DNA of 35,837 bases from a virus. A model generated the notes under the pieces. It was not told where the DNA came from, searched no databases, and saw only the letters and a list, made by a program, of their open reading frames with translations. Shown here piece by piece: positions 23,685 to 30,842 of this stretch. Location of the stretch: positions 1 to 35,837 of IMG/VR virus record IMGVR_UViG_3300023278_001490, one strand, 5' to 3'. Position numbers and translations under genes: made by a program. Every line of letters starts with the position of its first letter. The stretch's first letter is position 1.

Positions 23685-23868
23685 CTTTTTTATTTTTAGG
23701 ATTAACACTTGGTATATCATTTTTCCAAAAGAATGTATCTATACCTTCTTTATCTTTACAGTTAAACTCTGCATAACTCTGTCTAAACTCATCGGGCTTT
23801 GCCGTAAATCTGTAGCAATCCTCTTTGAACTTACATTCATTATTTTTGCACATACTTATATCTGGCAT
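23677..23868 (-). CDS. Cys-rich 63-aa protein, putative zinc-binding
   Basis: Cysteines at 7, 12, 18 and 37 in CKNNEC...DCYRF...FNCKD form a likely small metal site. The CYRFTAKPDEFRQSYAEFNC pattern resembles small Cys-containing proteins frequent in Bacteroidota phages. Function unknown. Confidence 0.6.
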   Translation of the reverse strand: MPDISMCKNNECKFKEDCYRFTAKPDEFRQSYAEFNCKDKEGIDTFFWKNDIPSVNPKNKKDD

Positions 23869-23872
23869 AATT

Positions 23873-24037
23873 CTAATTTTTTTTATTAAATTCTGTTTTA
23901 TCTAGTTTAAAAGTTTCCTTCCCATTCTCGTAGAATGAGCATAAAATATACTTCTTAGTTTCATAGCTAATGTATATCTTTTTATCTTTGTATGTGTATT
24001 CTTTTGACCAGTCTATATTAGTATAATCTTTTTCCAT
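23873..24037 (-). CDS. Small hypothetical protein (54 aa)
   Basis: ATG at 24037, TAG at 23873, 4 nt before the next ATG. Polar, Lys/Tyr-rich and beta-like (KKIYISYETKKYILCSFYENGK). Tight spacing to both neighbours supports it. No family recognised. Confidence 0.6.
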   Translation of the reverse strand: MEKDYTNIDWSKEYTYKDKKIYISYETKKYILCSFYENGKETFKLDKTEFNKKN

Positions 24038-24038
24038 T

Positions 24039-24263
24039 TTATGTTTTTTTATAAATTAAATAAATTCTTAATACTATACCAAAAGGTACTCCAGTAAAAA
24101 ATGATATCCATATCCAAAATAATGTTGGATTTATAATATCTATAATAGCTATTGCTATTGCTAACATAAATACTGATAAAAGTATCCAAGCTAATATGTG
24201 TACAAAATTAACGGGAGTCCTTACTAAGAACTCCCAAAAACTTTTATATTCTTTCTTTTTCAT
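24039..24263 (-). CDS. Two-pass membrane protein (74 aa)
   Basis: The ATG at 24263, with the AAAAATT leader common here, is preferred over an upstream in-frame ATG (24302) that would overlap the polymerase gene. A basic N terminus (KKKEYKSF) is followed by two hydrophobic segments (about 19-42 and 46-68) separated by an Asn-Pro turn. Could be a holin-like or accessory membrane protein; size and two segments fit but nothing specific proves it. Confidence 0.6.
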   Translation of the reverse strand: MKKKEYKSFWEFLVRTPVNFVHILAWILLSVFMLAIAIAIIDIINPTLFWIWISFFTGVPFGIVLRIYLIYKKT

Positions 24264-24274
24264 AATTTTTAATT

Positions 24275-26284
24275 TTAATGACTCCAGAAATCTGAAATAC
24301 AAGGTTCGGCTTTTAAAGGTATAACTTTACAAAAAGGTTTACCTGCTTGTTCCATATGATATTGAAGTCTTTCTCCAATCTCTTTACCCATATCTATAGG
24401 ACATTCTACTACTATTTCATCATGCACTATATTACATATTTTAACAGTATCAAACCATCCTCTTGATAATATTTCATCAAAAAACATAATAGCAGCATAT
24501 TTAGTAATTTCTGCACTGGTTCCTTGTATAGGGTAATTTAAAGACATTTTTTCTAACTTACCTCTTGTTTTAAAATAACTTCTAACTAAAGGTTTATAAT
24601 GACTCTGATACATAGAACTATTGTCAGCTTTATGTGTTCTATAATCTTCCCAAAACCCTTCTTCATCTATTTTAACTTTATCTTCTTTATATACTTCATA
24701 AAAATCTGAATAAGATTTTCTATGTGATACATTATTAAGTTTAACATAGCCTAACGCAAGAGCCGATGCTTTACATCTAGCAAAGTAATTTTTAATGCCT
24801 GGGAAAGCTTTGAAATAACCATCATAAATAGCTGTACCTTCTTCTTCGGATATATTTAAATTACCTGCTATAGTACTGCCTTCTCCACCATATTGTATAG
24901 CAAAGCCTGCACCTTTAGCATTTTGTCTTTTATCTTTATGTTTAGACTTAATTTCTTTTAAGCTTAATTTTTTTAACTCTGGGTATATTTTTTGAGCTAT
25001 AAATGAATGCATATCACTAAGACCACTCCTATAGAACTTTAATAAATCAGGGTCTTTACTAAAATTAGCAAATACTACTGATTCTTGTCCACTATAATCT
25101 GCTACTACAAGAGTATTACCTTCTTCAGGTACAAAACATCCTCTATGTTCATGATTAGCAGGTACATTTTGTAAGTTTAAATGTTCTATACCTTTCTTTC
25201 TATTAGTTTCTCCACAAGACATTCTTCCTGTAGCTTGTAATTGTCTAAATATAGTGTGTAATCTACCAGTATTTGGATGTATTTGTCTTAATACATTTTC
25301 TCCATAAGTACTAATTAACTTAGCACATTGTTGGTATTTAGTAAACAATGGTATAATTTCAAAATCTTTTGATTGTGAAGCTAATATTGATGCATCTACA
25401 CTATCTTTCATTTTACCTGTAGTCTTATCTTTAGTACTAGTATCTACACCAAGATCTTTAAATAAATTAATAACTTGTTTAGAACTACTCCAATTGATTA
25501 GACATACTTTAGCGTCAGAAAACAAACTCATTTGCATACTAATATATTTATTAATCTTATTATCAAATACATAGTTATTAAGAGCTTGTGTAGCTAATTC
25601 ATAATTAACTAAGTCTTTATCCATCTTGGCTTTCCATTTTTTTCCATCTAAATAAAAACCACAGTATTCTACATAAGCTAATACTTTTACAAATTTATTA
25701 TCTAAATCTATTGCTCTGGATAAGTTTTCTTGTTCTAATTTAATTAGTTGTTGTTTTTTAATAGTACCTAGATATTTAACATCATCCGCACTATACTGTA
25801 TTACATCTTCTTGTCTTTTAATTAGTTCAATAGTATCTCTACTATTCTTGATGTTTTGGTTAAGGTGTACATCACAATACCTTTCTGTTAAAGCTCCAAG
25901 CCCTTTTCTTACACTTAATCTTCCCATATTTAGAACACTCTCCGCAAGGAAAGTATCATATATTTTAGTAGGAGTAATGTTATTTACATATAGAAACTTT
26001 AAATCAAACTTAGCGTTTTGCATAAGTATTAATTTATTTTCTAATAGTATTTTAAATTCTTGAATATCTATAGTTTCTAAATCTATAACAAACTGGTTCT
26101 TATTATCCCCAAATTGTGCATATATTAAATCACTTGCATGACAGTCCAAACCTGTTGTCTCTGTGTCAAACTCTACTTCATTCTTGTCTTTAAAATAAAA
26201 CAATACATCATCTACCTCTCCTATTAATATATCTTTACTTAAGTGTGAATACTTGGACCTATCTTCTGTTATTAGATAAACCAT
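24275..26284 (-). CDS. Family A DNA polymerase with 3'-5' exonuclease domain
   Basis: 669 aa from the ATG at 26284; the in-frame ATG at 26344 would place operator palindromes inside the coding region and adds an unlikely extension. Exonuclease: EFDTETTGLD (Exo I), LILMQNAKFDLKFL (Exo II), YSADDVKYLG (Exo III). Polymerase: motif A VVADYSGQESVVF, motif B KDKRQNAKGAGFAIQYGG, and motif C NIVHDEIVVE, with YPIQGTSAE between. All catalytic Asp/Lys/Tyr positions look intact. No 5'-3' nuclease domain. This is the phage replicative polymerase. Confidence 0.93.
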   Translation of the reverse strand: MVYLITEDRSKYSHLSKDILIGEVDDVLFYFKDKNEVEFDTETTGLDCHASDLIYAQFGDNKNQFVIDLETIDIQEFKILLENKLILMQNAKFDLKFLYVNNITPTKIYDTFLAESVLNMGRLSVRKGLGALTERYCDVHLNQNIKNSRDTIELIKRQEDVIQYSADDVKYLGTIKKQQLIKLEQENLSRAIDLDNKFVKVLAYVEYCGFYLDGKKWKAKMDKDLVNYELATQALNNYVFDNKINKYISMQMSLFSDAKVCLINWSSSKQVINLFKDLGVDTSTKDKTTGKMKDSVDASILASQSKDFEIIPLFTKYQQCAKLISTYGENVLRQIHPNTGRLHTIFRQLQATGRMSCGETNRKKGIEHLNLQNVPANHEHRGCFVPEEGNTLVVADYSGQESVVFANFSKDPDLLKFYRSGLSDMHSFIAQKIYPELKKLSLKEIKSKHKDKRQNAKGAGFAIQYGGEGSTIAGNLNISEEEGTAIYDGYFKAFPGIKNYFARCKASALALGYVKLNNVSHRKSYSDFYEVYKEDKVKIDEEGFWEDYRTHKADNSSMYQSHYKPLVRSYFKTRGKLEKMSLNYPIQGTSAEITKYAAIMFFDEILSRGWFDTVKICNIVHDEIVVECPIDMGKEIGERLQYHMEQAGKPFCKVIPLKAEPCISDFWSH

Positions 26285-26304
26285 AATTTTTGTTTTTAAT
26301 TTTA

Positions 26305-26322
26305 GTAAACAATATTGTTTAC
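26305..26322. promoter_or_regulatory. Operator-like palindrome, polymerase-proximal
   Basis: GTAAACAATATTGTTTAC is a perfect 18-nt palindrome 20 nt upstream of the polymerase ATG. Confidence 0.65.
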
Positions 26323-26336
26323 TTTTTTCTTGTTTT

Positions 26337-26354
26337 GTAAACAAATATGTTTAC
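26337..26354. promoter_or_regulatory. Operator-like palindrome, polymerase-distal
   Basis: GTAAACAAATATGTTTAC, same arms, centred 32 bp (about three helical turns) from the proximal copy, so two dimers could bind on one DNA face. Confidence 0.65.
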
Positions 26355-26486
26355 TTTTGCACCTGCCATTAAAAGACGGGCTGTTTGTCTTTAAGATATT
26401 TAAGGTTCTATATTAATTTATAGGGCCTTTTTATATTTATATATGATACTATAAGATATTCCAAATATCTAAGTCCACAATGGATT
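26355..26486 (-). promoter_or_regulatory. Polymerase gene upstream region
   Basis: Non-coding. Holds a GATATTtggAATATC-type palindrome near 26455-26471 and a TTAAAGAC/GTCTTTTAA hairpin near 26371-26393. No promoter of the TAnnTTTG type is clear; GATATTTG is the nearest match. It separates the terminator of the 178-aa gene from the polymerase operators. Confidence 0.4.
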
Positions 26487-26522
26487 AAAAAAAGTAAAAA
26501 ACAGAAACCCCGTAGGGCTCTG
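26487..26522 (-). terminator. Rho-independent terminator after the 178-aa gene
   Basis: On the minus strand CAGAGCCC, TACG, GGGTTTCTG form a stem with one bulge followed by TTTTTTACTTTTTTT; about 20 nt after the stop. Confidence 0.85.
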
Positions 26523-26542
26523 AAATTTACTTTATATTATTC

Positions 26543-27079
26543 TTATGCTTCTAACTCATCTTGAGCTACATCTGCACTTACTGCAGCATCAGCACTATCT
26601 GAAGCTAAAAACGTATGTTTAGCTGCTCCTATTACAGGATCAGTATTAGAGAATACATAATCTCCACCGTGAGTGATGAAATCTCCATCAGCACCTGCAC
26701 GTTTAGCAGACTTTTCAAGATTCTCTATCTGATAATCTGTACCAACAGTTGTTTCAGTGATTTGTACTCTTACTCGTTGTCCTCCTATTTCAGGATTAAC
26801 AATGTTAAGGAATTTTGAATCTCCCTGCTCCATATCTGCTATCTTCATTCCTAATGCTCCTTCAATGTCAGATTTTTCACCTGAAATCCATGCTCTTCTT
26901 GGTTTAGCAGAAGCAAATCTATCATCAGATTTGTTAAGCAATCCAACTAAGCTATTACCTCCCTTGGCAGTAGGATTTTGAACTAGTTCCGCAAATTCTA
27001 ACTGGTATTTTCCACCGCTAATTGCTTTAACTTTTGATAATAAAGTTTCTCCTGGTTTAATTGATTTTTCTTCGTTCAT
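26543..27079 (-). CDS. Unknown 178-aa protein, probably abundant
   Basis: No family recognised with certainty. Begins with KPGETLLSKVKAISGGKYQLEFAEL, a beta-rich start that could be an OB-like fold, then NPTAKGGNSLVGLLNKSDDRF, RRAWISGEKSDIEGALG and an acidic Ala/Asp-rich tail ending ELEA. The acidic tail and the place next to the DNA polymerase fit a DNA-binding accessory protein. It has its own strong terminator, and codon use is slightly richer in G/C than its neighbours, as for a highly expressed gene. Confidence 0.6.
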   Translation of the reverse strand: MNEEKSIKPGETLLSKVKAISGGKYQLEFAELVQNPTAKGGNSLVGLLNKSDDRFASAKPRRAWISGEKSDIEGALGMKIADMEQGDSKFLNIVNPEIGGQRVRVQITETTVGTDYQIENLEKSAKRAGADGDFITHGGDYVFSNTDPVIGAAKHTFLASDSADAAVSADVAQDELEA

Positions 27080-27133
27080 GTTGTTTTTGTTGTGGCATAG
27101 ATTATAGTCTATACCTGGTTTGTAATTAAATGA

Positions 27134-27289
27134 TTATTGATTGATGTTCACTCTGCATTTATTGGGACTTGTGACCCTCATAACACGTATACTACTGTTA
27201 GTATTACCTTTGGTTCTTACTTGTTTAGTACGTTGTGGTGTGGTTGCATTAAGGAGAAGCAAAAGCAATAAGCTAAATACTTCTCCCAT
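27134..27289 (-). CDS. Small secreted or membrane peptide (51 aa)
   Basis: ATG at 27289. Begins MGEVFS followed by seven consecutive Leu, then a polar, basic, Thr/Asn-rich tail with one Cys. The Leu run looks like a signal peptide core. Its first codons overlap a 7-bp GGAGAAG/CTTCTCC hairpin, so its translation may be structure-controlled, or the ORF may be a by-product of that hairpin. Lies 20 nt after the 150-aa gene. Confidence 0.45.
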   Translation of the reverse strand: MGEVFSLLLLLLLNATTPQRTKQVRTKGNTNSSIRVMRVTSPNKCRVNINQ

Positions 27290-27309
27290 CTAAAACTCCA
27301 GCTATAGAG

Positions 27310-27762
27310 CTACTTTATACTCAATGAAGAGTAAATACTTGTTTTCTTTAGTTTAGCTAAGACTAAATTTCTTCTATGTAATAGTATATTTTTTAATGTT
27401 TCTAAATATACTAAAGACTCTGAAGGACATAATTTTAATGTTATTTTTTCTGTATTATCTGATTGTGCTATATACTCTGATTCTACAGGGTTTATAGTAC
27501 TTAATAAACTAAGACCAGGGTCTGTAATAGATAAATTTATCCACATAGCTTCGTCTTTCTTTTCTTTTTTCATTAATTGCTTTTTAAAAGCTTTAATATC
27601 TAAGAATTTAGCAGTAATCTCTGTACTAGTAGATTTACCATCAATATCTTTTAAAAGAATTATTGCTTGTATTTGCAAATTCTTTAATTGACGATCATAT
27701 TCTTGTATTTCTGATACTAGTTCTACAGCAATGTGTAATTCATCCATCTTCTCCTTATCCAT
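27310..27762 (-). CDS. Hypothetical 150-aa protein
   Basis: Unrecognised. Residues 1-75 are helical and charged, coiled-coil-like; the middle (about 75-115) is polar; the last 35 residues are basic and helical. No signal peptide. It starts 4 nt after the 67-aa gene, so they are probably co-translated. Confidence 0.55.
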   Translation of the reverse strand: MDKEKMDELHIAVELVSEIQEYDRQLKNLQIQAIILLKDIDGKSTSTEITAKFLDIKAFKKQLMKKEKKDEAMWINLSITDPGLSLLSTINPVESEYIAQSDNTEKITLKLCPSESLVYLETLKNILLHRRNLVLAKLKKTSIYSSLSIK

Positions 27763-27766
27763 ATTT

Positions 27767-27970
27767 TTATTTTTTATAAGTATGTATGTAGTCTATTACT
27801 AAACTACCTTCACATCCGTGATGTGGTATTATTTCTATATAAACACCGTCTATTGTCATAGTAACATCTCCGATAACTTCTTCAAGACTACCTTCTGGCG
27901 ATATTGTTAAGCCAACTGCTTCATCTAAATTGTGTTCATAATTTATTAAAGCCCATATTAAATCGTTCAT
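27767..27970 (-). CDS. Hypothetical 67-aa protein
   Basis: Unrecognised acidic protein with a beta-like centre (VTMTIDGVYIEIIPHHG). The start carries the repeated box ACTAAAATATACAGCTATG, the first in this direction-to-end of the accessory group. Confidence 0.55.
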   Translation of the reverse strand: MNDLIWALINYEHNLDEAVGLTISPEGSLEEVIGDVTMTIDGVYIEIIPHHGCEGSLVIDYIHTYKK

Positions 27971-28027
27971 AGCTGTATATTTTAGTTAAATATATAATAT
28001 TATTTTATGTTATCTAATTTAATTATA

Positions 28028-28048
28028 ATAGAAGCACTAAGCTTCTAT
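28028..28048 (-). terminator. Hairpin after the 28-aa ORF
   Basis: ATAGAAGC and GCTTCTAT, 8-bp perfect stem with a 5-nt loop, followed by AT-rich sequence without a clean T run. May be a weak terminator or RNA-stability element. Confidence 0.5.
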
Positions 28049-28062
28049 ATTATATTTAATAA

Positions 28063-28149
28063 TTAGCAAGGCAATGTAAGTATAATACCAATTGATGTTG
28101 CTAATATTGTATTACTTTTTGTACCTCTTTTCTTTTTCTTGCTTTTCAT
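28063..28149 (-). CDS. 28-aa basic/hydrophobic microprotein
   Basis: ATG at 28149. Seven basic residues near the N terminus (KSKKKKR) are followed by a hydrophobic stretch (ILATSIGIILTLPC). Could be a membrane-anchored peptide. Coding status rests on position between genes and composition only. Confidence 0.4.
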   Translation of the reverse strand: MKSKKKKRGTKSNTILATSIGIILTLPC

Positions 28150-28176
28150 GTCTTTTATGTTTAATTTTTTTGAAGA

Positions 28177-28416
28177 CTATTCTTCTCCTTCCATTGCAGA
28201 TTCCCACATAGAAGGTGTCATTCCTGATATTAAAAATTCTCTATCATTTGTTGATAGTTCAGGCATAACTTGTTGTATAAATTCTCCTTTTTTCCAACTT
28301 ATATATTGAGCTATCTCTATTGTAACTGAATAATCTTCATCAGTAATAGAGCATAACTTTGAACAAGTTGCTGTTTGTTTTTCATTATCAAATGTCCATT
28401 CTCCTGGTCCTAACAT
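28177..28416 (-). CDS. Hypothetical 79-aa acidic protein
   Basis: Unrecognised. Has three Cys/Trp-containing segments (WTFDNEKQTATCSKLC, QYISWKKGEF, TPSMWESAMEGEE) and is probably alpha/beta. Starts after the structured non-coding stretch 28417-28646. Confidence 0.55.
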   Translation of the reverse strand: MLGPGEWTFDNEKQTATCSKLCSITDEDYSVTIEIAQYISWKKGEFIQQVMPELSTNDREFLISGMTPSMWESAMEGEE

Positions 28417-28646
28417 ATTTTTTTAGAATTATATTATTAATAAAAGTCATGCACCTACTTACACAACTTTTTCTCGTAAAACTTAAAGAACTTTGTAGGT
28501 ATTTAGTGCCACTAGTAAGGTTCAAACTTACCCTGCCATATTATTTAGGCGTGTCATTTAACTCTTAAAGAGCTTTAATGGCATATATATCAATAGAGCG
28601 CTTATCCACTGCTGAATACTTGCAGTGAGAGTGTCTTTAAACTAGT
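28417..28646 (-). other. Non-coding stretch with stem-loops
   Basis: Stems seen: ACCTAC/GTAGGT (28453-28458 with 28495-28500), GTAAG-GTTCAAA-CTTAC (28515-28531), CACTGC/GCAGTG (28607-28627) and the palindrome TAAACTAGTTTA near 28637-28648. Only 8-9 codon ORFs occur. The GTTCAAA loop looks like a T-arm but no acceptor or anticodon arm fits. Possible structured leader of the 79-aa gene. Confidence 0.4.
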
Positions 28647-28736
28647 TTACCTCTGGTATTGCGTGACCCATTTCTCTATTAATAATTTACCTACTAACAT
28701 ATTGTGTCCACTATCCGTATAGGTATGTGTTGTCAT
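28647..28736 (-). CDS. 29-aa candidate peptide
   Basis: ATG at 28736, 12 nt after the stop of the 56-aa gene. Polar N terminus (MTTHTYTDSGHN), then an amphipathic helix. Short; supported by spacing in the run only. Confidence 0.35.
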   Translation of the reverse strand: MTTHTYTDSGHNMLVGKLLIEKWVTQYQR

Positions 28737-28748
28737 GTATTCAGTAAA

Positions 28749-28919
28749 TTATATTAACTTTTCTTTAAGAATAGATATTTCTTTATTTATTCTTTTTATA
28801 TTTTTATCAGATAAAGGTACATATAATCCTTCACTTTTATTCCTTCTTTCTCCTTTTTCTAATTGAGCTTTTAGTCTTTCTAATGCTCCACTTCTTCTTT
28901 CTTCTTGATTATGTTTCAT
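28749..28919 (-). CDS. Small charged helical protein (56 aa)
   Basis: ATG at 28919 overlapping the stop of the 35-aa gene (ATGA). Two charged helices (RRSGALERLKAQLEKGERR and IKRINKEISILKEKL) flank a VPLSDKN turn, a pattern I associate with small Bacteroidota phage proteins of unknown role. Confidence 0.6.
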   Translation of the reverse strand: MKHNQEERRSGALERLKAQLEKGERRNKSEGLYVPLSDKNIKRINKEISILKEKLI

Positions 28920-29023
28920 TTTTTGTTTTGTTTAGCAATTAATATTAATATATAATGGTCTACATTAAAGTTATCCCACCATGCTTTATAAATACAGATC
29001 TTTTTTACTATTTCCTTTTTCAT
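28916..29023 (-). CDS. 35-aa microprotein
   Basis: ATG at 29023, 2 nt after the stop of the 77-aa membrane gene, and its TGA overlaps the next ATG. Basic ends around an aromatic and hydrophobic centre (IYKAWWDNF, YILILIA). Confidence 0.5.
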   Translation of the reverse strand: MKKEIVKKICIYKAWWDNFNVDHYILILIAKQNKK

Positions 29024-29025
29024 AT

Positions 29026-29259
29026 CTATTTAGTTTTAAATAATACTAATGGAGTTAATAAACCTAGCCAAAATGATAATATTACTGATATTACTGTTTT
29101 AGTTTGTTCTGCTGACATTCCATTATCATAAACTACTCCGCTTATAGATGTTACTGTTATAGTAGGATTAAATACTCCTGTTATTGCTCCCATTAATATA
29201 CATAAAAATGTTATTGCTAACACATAAATTATTTTTTCTCTTATTATTAAATATTTCAT
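29026..29259 (-). CDS. Two-pass membrane protein (77 aa)
   Basis: Two hydrophobic segments (about 11-29 and 56-74) separated by a polar Thr/Ser-rich loop with one Asp. Start box ACTAAAAAAAACAGCTATG. Size and topology would fit a holin, superinfection-exclusion factor or other small membrane protein; I cannot choose. Confidence 0.6.
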   Translation of the reverse strand: MKYLIIREKIIYVLAITFLCILMGAITGVFNPTITVTSISGVVYDNGMSAEQTKTVISVILSFWLGLLTPLVLFKTK

Positions 29260-29275
29260 AGCTGTTTTTTTTAGT

Positions 29276-29671
29276 TTAATTAAAATCTATTATTCTTATT
29301 TTAGTTGCCATTGAATATGAACCATCCATTGGATAAATATAAATTACTTTTTCTTCATAATCAAATACAAATAAATATCTATCTCCTGAATCACATGTAG
29401 TATAATAAACATCTTTTTGTACTTCATTAATAGTACTATCAATATAGTATGTTGATGTAAGATTTTCAAGATATACAAAATGCTCAAATGATGTTTTTAA
29501 ATCATCAAAATAAAATCTATTTATAAAGGTTGTATCATATATACAATCTGAATATAATCCAGTTACATCATCACGATAACATATTGCATATTCTTTAGCA
29601 TACACGCTTAATTGTGCTACACTTACTGTCCTTAAGAACAGTAGTATAACAATGGTTAATATCTTTTTCAT
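29276..29671 (-). CDS. Secreted protein of unknown function (131 aa)
   Basis: Clear signal peptide (MKKILTIVILLFLRTVSVAQ, likely cleavage near VAQ-LS). The mature part is Tyr/Asp-rich, acidic, with four Cys (about 31, 43, 93 and one nearer the start) that could form disulfides in the periplasm. Preceded by the box ACTAAAATAACCAGCTATG. Possibly acts at the host envelope. Confidence 0.6.
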   Translation of the reverse strand: MKKILTIVILLFLRTVSVAQLSVYAKEYAICYRDDVTGLYSDCIYDTTFINRFYFDDLKTSFEHFVYLENLTSTYYIDSTINEVQKDVYYTTCDSGDRYLFVFDYEEKVIYIYPMDGSYSMATKIRIIDFN

Positions 29672-29682
29672 AGCTGGTTATT

Positions 29683-29874
29683 TTAGTTTAATAATGAATT
29701 AACTAACAATGCTTTAGTCATATCATTTATCATATCAATAACATCTTCTGTTTGTTTTTTAAATTCATCTAATCCTATTTGATTAATAATAGTTTCTCTA
29801 TTATCTACTATTTTCTTTAATGTTCTTTTCAGGTTAAGAATACCCTGTTCTGTTTCATATACTGAATTATACAT
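29683..29874 (-). CDS. Hypothetical helical 63-aa protein
   Basis: ATG at 29874 follows the CAGCTATG box; an upstream ATG (29904) overlaps the next gene. Helical, with a long charged/hydrophobic stretch. No family recognised. Confidence 0.5.
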   Translation of the reverse strand: MYNSVYETEQGILNLKRTLKKIVDNRETIINQIGLDEFKKQTEDVIDMINDMTKALLVNSLLN

Positions 29875-29894
29875 AGCTGGTGTTTTTATTTTTA

Positions 29895-30230
29895 TTACCA
29901 ACAAGGTTTTCTTGTTGATTTATTTCTTTTATTTGTTATATAGTGTTGTATTACAAGACCTGCAATTGTTACAATAGCTCCTGTTATTAATATACTGTCA
30001 TTTCTATCCATCATAGTATTATATGCAGATGCTTTGTTATCTCCCATATAAGGAGTTCCTTCACCAAACCTATTTACAAAATTATTATAATTTATTTCAG
30101 TAGCAATAAATGCAATAGGTAATCCCGATAATCCTATTATACCTGCAGTATAATTAGGCTTTTCTCTCTTATATTGACCTACTACTTGAGTTGAACTCAA
30201 TAGTAATAGTATTATTATTATATTTTTCAT
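29895..30230 (-). CDS. Exported protein with membrane segment (111 aa)
   Basis: Signal peptide-like start (MKNIIIILLLLSSTQVVGQ), a second hydrophobic stretch near 29-45 (GIIGLSGLPIAFIA) and a third near 79-93 (ILITGAIVTIAGLVI), then a basic tail. Likely sits in the inner membrane or is exported. Start box variant CTAAAATAACAGTTATG. Confidence 0.55.
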   Translation of the reverse strand: MKNIIIILLLLSSTQVVGQYKREKPNYTAGIIGLSGLPIAFIATEINYNNFVNRFGEGTPYMGDNKASAYNTMMDRNDSILITGAIVTIAGLVIQHYITNKRNKSTRKPCW

Positions 30231-30252
30231 AACTGTTATTTTAGAAGTTAAT

Positions 30253-30354
30253 AAATATGACCACCTTACGGACTATTAAGTTATTACCTGCTTTAGCTGG
30301 AATTACTGGTCATATTTAATTTGAACGGGCTAACTGCTCTTATCACAGTTGCCC
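30253..30354 (-). other. Structured element: 10-bp stem junction plus GC hairpin
   Basis: AAATATGACC (30253-30262) pairs perfectly with GGTCATATTT (30308-30317), enclosing two small hairpins, and right beside it GGGCTAACTG/CAGTTGCCC (30327-30354) gives a second strong hairpin. Sits between a 37-aa ORF and the 111-aa gene; either an RNA, a 5' leader or a terminator. Confidence 0.45.
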
Positions 30355-30363
30355 CTAGTTTAT

Positions 30364-30477
30364 TTATAATGCCATTGGTACTATATATACCATATCTAAT
30401 AGTATACAAGTACATAACATTTGAAATTTCTCTTTAAATGAGCCTGCTGAATTAGGCATTACACATAATGTTATCAT
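30364..30477 (-). CDS. 37-aa candidate peptide
   Basis: ATG at 30477, 12 nt after the 117-aa gene. Begins MITLCVMPNS and has a hydrophobic end; two Cys in LCTC. The start region is A-rich with AACTATG, similar to the group box. Evidence is position and start box only. Confidence 0.35.
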   Translation of the reverse strand: MITLCVMPNSAGSFKEKFQMLCTCILLDMVYIVPMAL

Positions 30478-30488
30478 AGTTATAATTT

Positions 30489-30842
30489 TTAATCAATGTC
30501 TAAGTATTTATCTAATACTAATTGAATTCTTTTAGTTGCGATTTTTCTTAATATTCTAATATCATCACCATCTAAAGACAAATCTTCTGATTTATTAGAT
30601 ATACCATAAACAATACTCTGTTCTAAGTTTTTTCTAATAGTTATATCTATATCATCATTTTTATCATGAACAGAACATCTATATCCACCAACAAAACATA
30701 ATATCATAAGGATAAATGTTAATATTACTGCAAAAATATAATGCCCTGCTATAATTGCCATAGGAATACTAGTGGCATTAATTAAAATTGAAGCAAGAAT
30801 AATTGTTATTACTAAATTACTGTGTTTTACTTTATGTTTCAT
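30489..30842 (-). CDS. Two-pass membrane protein with cytoplasmic tail (117 aa)
   Basis: Two transmembrane segments (about 10-32 and 35-54) followed by a soluble acidic tail with ISNKSEDLSLDGDD and a basic last helix. Start box TTCTAAAACAACAGCTATG, right after the AGCTATA/TATAGCT palindrome at the end of the large non-coding region. Confidence 0.6.
   Translation of the reverse strand: MKHKVKHSNLVITIILASILINATSIPMAIIAGHYIFAVILTFILMILCFVGGYRCSVHDKNDDIDITIRKNLEQSIVYGISNKSEDLSLDGDDIRILRKIATKRIQLVLDKYLDID

Noticed and set aside
24264-24302. Longer N terminus (13 extra residues) for the 87-aa reading of the two-pass membrane gene
   Set aside because: The upstream ATG lies inside the polymerase gene; the ATG at 24263 has the usual A-rich leader.
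26285-26344. 20-residue N-terminal extension of DNA polymerase
   Set aside because: It would turn the perfect operator palindrome into coding sequence and has no similarity to polymerase N termini.
27538-27546. DnaA box TTATCCACA
   Set aside because: Single copy inside a coding gene; expected by chance in a window of this size and not near the candidate origin.
28500-28540. tRNA-like T-arm (GTAAG-GTTCAAA-CTTAC)
   Set aside because: No matching acceptor stem, anticodon arm or D-arm around it on either strand.
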